Source: Gemmatimonadaceae bacterium (GTDB taxonomy: Bacteria > Gemmatimonadota > Gemmatimonadetes > Gemmatimonadales > Gemmatimonadaceae). From it: a DNA stretch of 64,000 nt. Location of the stretch: the NCBI GenBank assembly GCA_040882285.1, contig JBBEBQ010000014.1, forward strand, positions 44,582-108,581. Direction: 5' to 3'. This document shows positions 58,398 to 64,000 of the stretch, piece by piece (the first letter of the stretch is position 1; every line of letters starts with the position of its first letter). Position numbers and translations under genes: made by a program. The notes beneath the pieces were generated by a model that saw only the letters and a list, made by a program, of their open reading frames with translations, did no database searches and had not been told where the DNA came from.

Positions 58398-59936
58398 ATG
58401 GGCAAGGATAAGACGGTCACCCGGCGCGACGCGGTGCGGATGCTCGCCGGCGTCGTGGCCGCCGCGCCGTTCGTGAAGGCCGGCCGGGCATCCGCGAGTC
58501 CGGCGGCGGCGGTGCCCAACATCGTGTTCATCATGACCGACGATCAGCGGCAGGACGCGCTGAGCGTCTACGGCAACACGATCCTGCGCACGCCCAACAT
58601 CGATCGCATCGCGGCCGGCGGAGTAAGGTTCACCGAGGCGTTCGTCACGAACTCGCTGTGCGCGCCGAGCCGGGCGTCGTTCCTCACCGGGCTGTACTCG
58701 CACCGGCACGGCGTGCTGTCCAACGCCGGCGGCCCGCAGTTCTACAACCAGCCGGGGCTGCGCGACGAGGAGATCACCTTCCCCGAGCTGCTCAAGGCTG
58801 CCGGGTACTACACCGGCGTAGTCGGCAAATGGCATCTCCGCTCGGCGCCGACCGGCTTTGATTCGTCGGTCGTCTTCGGCCGGACGCGCGGCGGCTACTA
58901 CGATCCCGAGATGGAAGTGAACGGCGTGCGCGTGAAGTTCCGTGGCCACGCGGACGACGTCGTCGGCGACCAGGCGCTCACCTTCCTGCGCGAGCGGCCC
59001 GCCGACAAGCCGTTCTGCCTGCTGTACCACTTCAAGTCGCCGCACCGCGCGTGGATGCCGGCGGAGCGGTTCGCGCGCACATTCGAGGACATCGACGTGC
59101 CGGTGCCGCGGACCTTCGAGGACCGCCTCGTGGGCAAGGACGCCGTGCGGCGCGCCGAGATGGCGATCGCCGACATGCCCGACTTCAGGAACAAGGGCGT
59201 GGATCCGTCGCTGCCGTTCGAGGAGCGCAAGCGGCTCAACCTGCAGCATCTCGTCAAGAACTACTATCGAGTGCTGCTCAGCGTGGATGAGAACGTCGGC
59301 AAGCTGCTCGACGCGCTCGACGCGCTCGACGCTGCCGGCCTCGCCGGCAACACGATCGTCGTGTACACCTCGGACAACGGCTTCTTCCTCGGCGAGTTCG
59401 GGCTGTACGACAAGCGGCTGATGTACGAGCCGTCCATCAAGGTGCCGCTGCTGGTGCGGTATCCCGCGCGCGTGGCGCCGGCCGTGGACCGGTCGCACAT
59501 GATCCTGAACGTGGACGCAGCGCCAACGCTGCTCGAGCTGACCGGCGTGCCGGTGCCGAAGGCGATGCAGGGGCGGAGCTTCGCGCCGCTGCTGCTCGGC
59601 CAGAGCGTGCCGTGGCGGGAGGATTTCTTATACGAGTTCTTCGAGTACCCCGCCGAGCACTGCGCGCGGAAGCACCGCGGGGTGCGGACGAAGCGGTGGA
59701 AGCTCATCCATTTGTACGAGCAGCCGGAGCAGTGGGAGCTGTACGATCTGGAGAACGATCCGGACGAGACCCGGAACCTTGCCGGCGAGCGGCGCTACGC
59801 AGCGACCGAGCGCTCTTTACGCGAACGGATGGAGGAGCTGCGGCGCGAGCTCGGCGACGCGGACCCGCCGGGGCCCGCGCCGGTGTCGCTGCCGTGCGGA
59901 GACGGCGTCAACACCGGCTACGGCCCGCCGGAGTAG
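58398..59936 (+). CDS. Arylsulfatase-like sulfatase (Cys-type)
   Basis: The 512-residue product starts with a Tat-like signal (VTRRDAVRMLAGVVAAAPF). The sulfatase core is PNIVFIMTDDQRQDALSVYGN (metal-binding Asp pair), then SLCAPSRASFLTGLYSHRHG, in which Cys88 is the residue converted to formylglycine. Asp and Asn metal ligands are in VYTSDNGFFLGEFGLYDK, and C-terminal motifs include EDFLYEFFEYP. It likely acts on sulfated glycans outside the cytoplasm. A formylglycine-generating enzyme or anaerobic maturase must exist elsewhere; none is in the window. Confidence 0.9.
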   Translation: MGKDKTVTRRDAVRMLAGVVAAAPFVKAGRASASPAAAVPNIVFIMTDDQRQDALSVYGNTILRTPNIDRIAAGGVRFTEAFVTNSLCAPSRASFLTGLYSHRHGVLSNAGGPQFYNQPGLRDEEITFPELLKAAGYYTGVVGKWHLRSAPTGFDSSVVFGRTRGGYYDPEMEVNGVRVKFRGHADDVVGDQALTFLRERPADKPFCLLYHFKSPHRAWMPAERFARTFEDIDVPVPRTFEDRLVGKDAVRRAEMAIADMPDFRNKGVDPSLPFEERKRLNLQHLVKNYYRVLLSVDENVGKLLDALDALDAAGLAGNTIVVYTSDNGFFLGEFGLYDKRLMYEPSIKVPLLVRYPARVAPAVDRSHMILNVDAAPTLLELTGVPVPKAMQGRSFAPLLLGQSVPWREDFLYEFFEYPAEHCARKHRGVRTKRWKLIHLYEQPEQWELYDLENDPDETRNLAGERRYAATERSLRERMEELRRELGDADPPGPAPVSLPCGDGVNTGYGPPE

Positions 59937-60173
59937 TCAGCCGCTTTTCGCCCTCTCCCGCACGAACTCCCGCGGCGTCGTGAGCTTCATCGGGAACTTC
60001 TCGAACGGCGGCTCCATGTCGGAGTCGAAGCCCCGCGCGACGCCGAGCATCAGGCTGGCGAACGTCTTCTCCATGGGATTCTCGGTGCCCTTCCACTGCG
60101 CTTCCAGCGCGTGCGCCGGAATCTCGGTGACGGAGAACGGCTTGCCGAATTCCTCTTCGAAGATCCGCCGGGA
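59937..60173 (-). pseudogene. C-terminal remnant of an NmrA-family NAD(P)-binding protein
   Basis: A 78-codon frame, closed upstream by a TGA, reads IFEEEFGKPFSVTEIPAHALEAQ, then WKGTENPMEKTFASLMLGVAR, and ends FPMKLTTPREFVRERAKSG. These are the last segments of NmrA-like SDR proteins. The Rossmann N-terminus is missing. Its stop abuts the sulfatase stop. A related shorter fragment lies at 61075-61200. Confidence 0.6.
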
Positions 60174-60214
60174 GATTCAATTTCGTGGCGGGCTCTCCAG
60201 GAAAAGCCGATGAC

Positions 60215-60248
60215 AAAACAGCCCGCCATTCGACTGGCGGGCTGTTTT
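60215..60248. terminator. Strong bidirectional hairpin terminator
   Basis: A perfect 14-bp stem (AAAACAGCCCGCCA / TGGCGGGCTGTTTT) with a TTCGAC loop, and A/T runs at both ends. It lies 20 bases after the stop of the minus-strand TM-helix protein gene. Confidence 0.92.
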
Positions 60249-60268
60249 AGCAGGGAGGCTGCCTAATG

Positions 60269-61072
60269 CTACGGCGTCGCGCCGCCGGACGCCCCGCGCT
60301 GACCGGACCCCGTACCGCCGCGATTGCGCTGCGTCTGGTCACGAAGGTCTCTGCCCTTCTCGCTCCAGTCATCCAGCTTTCTGGCCGCCATGTCGCGCCC
60401 GCCGAGACCGAAGGCGAGTCCCGCCGCGAGCGCAACGGCGAATACGAGGCCCGTCACGAGCGTGTTTATGAGTGTGCGCGCAACGCCGAGCTGGTTGAAA
60501 GCGATCACGACCGCGAATGCCCAGACCGCGATGCGCGTGACGTTGGCCAGGGTATCCGGATTGGCCACGTCCGTTTCGGCGGTCGCGCCGCGCACGATGT
60601 TCGCGAGCGCGTTCGCGGCCACACCGGCTATCAGGAGCACCGCCACGGCGACGATGAGATTCGGCAGCCAGAGGAGGAATTCGCTCAGCACTTCGGAAAC
60701 GGCGGGCAGGCCGAGCAGGTCGAACGCGACCAGCAGCACGACGATGCGGATCAGCCATTTCACGATCCCGGCGACGATGTCCGACGGGTCGGCATGGACC
60801 TCCGCGCGCTGCGCGAAGCGGGTGATTCCGGCGCGCGCGGCCATGTCGTCGAATCGAACGGTGCGCAGGAGAGTGGCCACCGCGCGCGCGATGAGGCTCG
60901 CGACCAGCCAGCCGATAAGGACGACGATGATGAAGCCAAGTATTCTCGGAATCGCGGTAAACAACATCGCCATTGCATTGCTGAACGATGCCTGGATCTG
61001 GTCGCCGAAGCTGACGTCGTTTACCGGCTGCGGCGAAGGGCGGTAGATCGTGTCACCGAGTGCGGTCTGCAT
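60269..61072 (-). CDS. TM-helix (MscS-like) small-conductance channel-related protein
   Basis: The 267-residue product has several hydrophobic helices with the conserved TM-helix repeat (PF05552-like): IPRILGFIIVVLIGWLVASLIARAVATLL, then WLPNLIVAVAVLLIAGVAANALANIV, VWAFAVVIAFNQLGV, and the Gly/Ala-rich pore-like FAVALAAGLAFGLGGRDMAARKLDDW. The soluble MscS beta domain is absent and the C-terminus is a Gly/Arg-rich tail. It may be a channel or scaffolding membrane protein. Its ATG follows the NmrA remnant stop by two bases. Confidence 0.8.
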   Translation of the reverse strand: MQTALGDTIYRPSPQPVNDVSFGDQIQASFSNAMAMLFTAIPRILGFIIVVLIGWLVASLIARAVATLLRTVRFDDMAARAGITRFAQRAEVHADPSDIVAGIVKWLIRIVVLLVAFDLLGLPAVSEVLSEFLLWLPNLIVAVAVLLIAGVAANALANIVRGATAETDVANPDTLANVTRIAVWAFAVVIAFNQLGVARTLINTLVTGLVFAVALAAGLAFGLGGRDMAARKLDDWSEKGRDLRDQTQRNRGGTGSGQRGASGGATP

Positions 61073-61074
61073 TG

Positions 61075-61200
61075 TCAGTCTCCTTGAAGCGGGTTGTGTC
61101 GCGCCATTCGGCGCACGAAATCGCGCGGAGCAGTGACCGGCATTGGAAACTTACCGTACGGAGGCGTCGCCTGGTCCGGAACTGCGCCCACGGCCCTCGT
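61075..61200 (-). pseudogene. Second NmrA-family C-terminal remnant
   Basis: Upstream of the TM-helix gene a minus-strand frame reads AVGAVPDQATPPYG, then KFPMPVTAPRDFVRRMARHNP. This parallels the end of the remnant at 59937-60173 (FPMKLTTPREFVRERAKSG). No N-terminal domain precedes it. The left boundary is the TGA at 61075; the right one is approximate. Confidence 0.5.
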
Positions 61201-61276
61201 ATTGCACCGTGATGCATGGTCGGGGCCAGATCTGGACCCGTCCAGGGACGCTCATTGAACGAATGCACAGGGGGAA

Positions 61277-61711
61277 ATGATGATCAGCAGACAGATACTG
61301 GCCGTTGCCAGCTTGGCGCTAGTCTCAGCCGCATGCGCTACGGGGATCGACATCACGCGAACCACTCCGGTGCGCCACTTTGTGCCGACATGCGAGGCGG
61401 GTGTCACCGTCCTCGACAGCCGGGCCCGCATAACGTCGGATTACTACGAGATTGCCTATATCACGGCGGAAGGGAACGCCGTCTGGACCGACAATGAAGA
61501 TCTGGTCAAGCGGATGAAGGAGTCCGCGGCCGAAGTCGGGGCGACCGCCATTGTGGCTAACGTCAGCGGACCGTCGGCCACCACGGCCCAGATCCTCGGG
61601 GCCGCGGTCGGAACGGGCGACGCGGAGCGTCAGGGAAGCGCGCTGGCGATCCACCAGCCGTCGGAGCTAGCCAGAGTCCGGGCCGCGTGCGCGAGCGATC
61701 CGTCGCGATAA
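61277..61711 (+). CDS. Hypothetical exported protein
   Basis: The 144-residue product follows an excellent ribosome binding site (GGGGGAA). The signal peptide MMISRQILAVASLALVSAAC may be a lipobox with Cys20. The mature part (FVPTCEAGVTVLDSRARITSDYYEIAYITAEGN, then VKRMKESAAEVGATAIVANVSG) resembles short YbjQ/RcsF-like domains that assemble from a repeat of GATA-like strands, but no firm family call is possible. It converges with the next gene. Confidence 0.65.
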   Translation: MMISRQILAVASLALVSAACATGIDITRTTPVRHFVPTCEAGVTVLDSRARITSDYYEIAYITAEGNAVWTDNEDLVKRMKESAAEVGATAIVANVSGPSATTAQILGAAVGTGDAERQGSALAIHQPSELARVRAACASDPSR

Positions 61712-61729
61712 GCTTTGGATACCAGAAAA

Positions 61730-61755
61730 AAGCCCGTCACGGTTGTGACGGGCTT
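61730..61755 (-). terminator. Terminator after the lipoprotein gene (same stem as the rRNA terminator)
   Basis: Stem AAGCCCGTCAC / GTGACGGGCTT with loop GGTT; on the minus strand it is followed by a T run (TTTTTT). It is nearly identical to the terminator at 62690-62715. Confidence 0.88.
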
Positions 61756-61802
61756 CGCGGGTTCGGTACGCACGCGCCCGGTGCGGCCTCCGACGAGCGC
61801 GT

Positions 61803-62480
61803 CTACCGTCTGGGGCAGTCCAGCCCGGAAAGCGGCACGCCTGGCCAGTCGTTGAGCACAAGCGCTGCCCGCTCGCGCGAAGCCGCGAAGTTCCACTCGG
61901 ACGAACTGAGACGAGCGATCACCTCCGCAACAGGGCGCACATCACGTCGCTGCGCCTCGTTCAACAGGAGACTCGCGAGGAACGGCCAACCCTCCTGCGG
62001 CAGCCGCTCGGCAAGCCGCACGAGCGCCGACGAGGGCGTGTCCGCGTCGCAGGTCAGCATCATGCGGAACGCGCCGAATACGTAAAGCGCTTTCAGGTCA
62101 TCCCAAAGCTCGTCCGCGAAGAGCTCGCTGTCCTGCGGCTTCACATCGTAAAACGAGGTTGTCCCTGGCGGCGCGCCGACGCCAATCCACCCGATCTGGT
62201 CGCGGTACGCCAACCCCCAGGCTGTCATGTAGAAACAGCCCGAAGGACAATCCTGGGGCTCACCGTAGCCGGCGCTGAAGATCAAAACCCCGTTACCGTC
62301 GTCTCGAAACTCGACGTTAATCTGGCGCGGCTTTGGCAGTTCGTCCGTTACGAACTCGACGATATTCAGCGGCACGTCATCGAATGGCGGATCCGCGACC
62401 GAGCCACATCCGGCGAGGACGGCAACCATCGCTGACGTACCCAGCTTACGCGGCCAACTCGACGCACGATCCAGGGTCAT
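61803..62480 (-). CDS. Hypothetical lipoprotein
   Basis: The 225-residue product has a canonical lipobox (MVAVLAGCGS, Cys24) and a strong ribosome binding site (GGGAGGAA) before ATG 62480. The mature part contains IVEFVTDELPKPRQINVEFRDDGNGVLIFSAGYGEPQDCPSGCFYMTAWG, with a Cys pair, and a C-terminal helical region (VRLAERLPQEGWPFLASLLLNEAQ). No domain is recognised. It is flanked by copies of the rRNA-type terminator and preceded by a degraded 5S copy. Confidence 0.75.
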   Translation of the reverse strand: MTLDRASSWPRKLGTSAMVAVLAGCGSVADPPFDDVPLNIVEFVTDELPKPRQINVEFRDDGNGVLIFSAGYGEPQDCPSGCFYMTAWGLAYRDQIGWIGVGAPPGTTSFYDVKPQDSELFADELWDDLKALYVFGAFRMMLTCDADTPSSALVRLAERLPQEGWPFLASLLLNEAQRRDVRPVAEVIARLSSSEWNFAASRERAALVLNDWPGVPLSGLDCPRR

Positions 62481-62563
62481 ACGGGTTCCTCCCGGGGATG
62501 TCAGACTCTCGTTCGCTGCATAAACCAGACCCTCTTTGGCGGCAGACCAAGGAAAGGCCTGCG

Positions 62564-62640
62564 AACGGCCACTCTCCCGCGACCCTCTCAATCGCAGTAC
62601 CATCGGCGCTGTCCGGCTTGACGGTCGTCGCCGAGTGGAG
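62564..62640 (-). pseudogene. Degraded 5S rRNA copy
   Basis: Compared with the real 5S (62730-62842), this stretch keeps the 3' two-thirds: CAGCGCCGATGGTACT is exact, followed by GCGGGAGAGT and CCGT-CGC-like ends. The 5' third is not recognisable and the closing helix is lost. It lies between the rRNA terminator and the lipoprotein gene. Confidence 0.75.
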
Positions 62641-62689
62641 GATCGTCGCCGCGGCCCTCAGTATTGCACGGGTGGCTGCACAAAAAAAA

Positions 62690-62715
62690 GAGCCCGTCAC
62701 GTTAGTGACGGGCTC
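62690..62715 (-). terminator. rRNA operon terminator
   Basis: Stem GAGCCCGTCAC / GTGACGGGCTC with loop GTTA. On the minus strand an eight-base T run follows. It lies 15 bases after the 3' end of 5S rRNA. Confidence 0.93.
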
Positions 62716-62729
62716 TTTTAATGAGAAGC

Positions 62730-62842
62730 CGGCGACGGCCTACTCTCCCGCGACCTCTCGGTCGTAGTACCATCGGCGCTGCAGGGCTTAACGATCGTGT
62801 TCGGGATGGGAACGAGTGTGGCCCCTGCGCTCTAGTCGCCAG
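62730..62842 (-). rRNA. rrf: 5S ribosomal RNA
   Basis: The minus strand reads from TGGCGACTAGAGCGCAGGGG through CACACTCGTTCCCATCCCGAACACG and the loop GCGCCGATGGTACTAC to GAGAGTAGGCCGTCGCC. Terminal GGCGAC and GTCGCC close helix I. The length of about 113 is typical. Boundaries may be off by a few bases. Confidence 0.95.
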
Positions 62843-62851
62843 CAAGACTGC

Positions 62852-62914
62852 GGCTGTTGGCTATTGGCTGTTGGCTTTTAGCCAAGAGCTAACAGCTAAC
62901 AGCTAATAGCTGTC
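62852..62914. repeat. Heptamer array 9 (class II, nine units, self-complementary)
   Basis: Units GGCTGTT, GGCTATT, GGCTGTT, GGCTTTT, then AGCCAAG, AGCTAAC twice, AGCTAAT, AGCTGTC. The second half is complementary to the first, so it can fold into a hairpin in the 5S-23S spacer transcript. Confidence 0.9.
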
Positions 62915-62981
62915 AACGGAATTGGTAGTAATCGTGTAAGTCAGCGAATTGCTGCGATCGAACGCAGTGCTCTGCTCTAGC

Positions 62982-63016
62982 AGTTACGAGTCACTAGTAA
63001 CAAGTCACTAGTAACT
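62982..63016. repeat. Heptamer array 10 (class I, five units)
   Basis: Units AGTTACG, AGTCACT, AGTAACA, AGTCACT, AGTAACT between 5S and the 3' end of 23S rRNA. With array 9 it makes up much of the spacer. Confidence 0.88.
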
Positions 63017-63021
63017 GCAGT

Positions 63022-64000
<979 letters not shown>

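Noticed and set aside
59908..60216. 102-codon minus-strand frame over the NmrA remnant
   Set aside because: It is in a different frame from the recognisable NmrA sequence and has shadow-type Arg/Ala-rich composition.

Overview
The window is high-GC bacterial chromosome with tightly packed, mostly minus-strand operons. Start and stop codons of neighbouring genes often overlap (ATGA, GTGA, TAGTG). An outer membrane with lipid A is indicated by a complete block of envelope genes. An lpxC-fabZ fusion, the gene order bamA-ompH-lpxD-lpxC/fabZ-lpxA-Gfo/Idh-lpxB, McsA/McsB/ClpC, a BshC homologue and PorV/PorQ-like beta-barrel proteins together suggest a Gemmatimonadota-like organism. That assignment is inferred from family content; the partial 23S rRNA at the right edge could settle it.

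Layout. 1-5.7 kb: a PAS histidine kinase cut by the window edge, a truncated GNAT gene, a YwaF-like membrane protein, a NirK-like copper protein, a small oxidase-subunit-I-like protein, tRNA-Arg(CCU) and a BON/SRPBCC protein. 5.7-13.4 kb: acylphosphatase, Pcm, SurE, a glycosyltransferase, a MerR regulator, GpsA, PlsY, Der and a DUF512 radical SAM protein. 13.5-16.7 kb: a hybrid kinase, a single-domain receiver and a HisKA-only protein in one operon. 16.7-25.5 kb: an orphan RelE-like toxin, UvrC, a DUF5674 pair, MurJ, BshC, a methyltransferase, RlmH and glutamate dehydrogenase. 25.6-35.6 kb: the lipid A and outer-membrane assembly block. 36-40.3 kb: ClpC, McsB, McsA. 40.3-49 kb: a LolD/LolC-type exporter, LysS, RF2 with a programmed +1 frameshift, a zinc-ribbon protein, a GGDEF-like protein, a PorV/PorQ-like protein, a Trm112-like protein and Era. 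49-60 kb: secreted or hydrolytic enzymes (S8, M14 and S9 peptidases, erythromycin esterase family, sulfatase) and a SET-domain protein. 60-64 kb: a TM-helix channel-like protein, two NmrA gene remnants, two lipoproteins, and the 3' end of an rRNA operon (5S and partial 23S, minus strand).

The structure least explained by genes is in the intergenic DNA. Ten arrays of degenerate 7-bp repeats of two sequence classes (GTGACTA-like and GGCTGTT/AGCTAAC-like) lie between genes and inside the 5S-23S spacer. Two loci carry mirrored arrays able to fold into hairpins of about 35 bp. Three genes end at stop codons contributed by a repeat unit. Separately, three intergenic elements share a nearly identical 28-nt core, while each core is flanked by a different pair of complementary arms; a fourth element has a similar architecture. 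A degraded 5S rRNA copy and a repeated terminator stem next to the real 5S gene record a duplication at the end of the rRNA operon.
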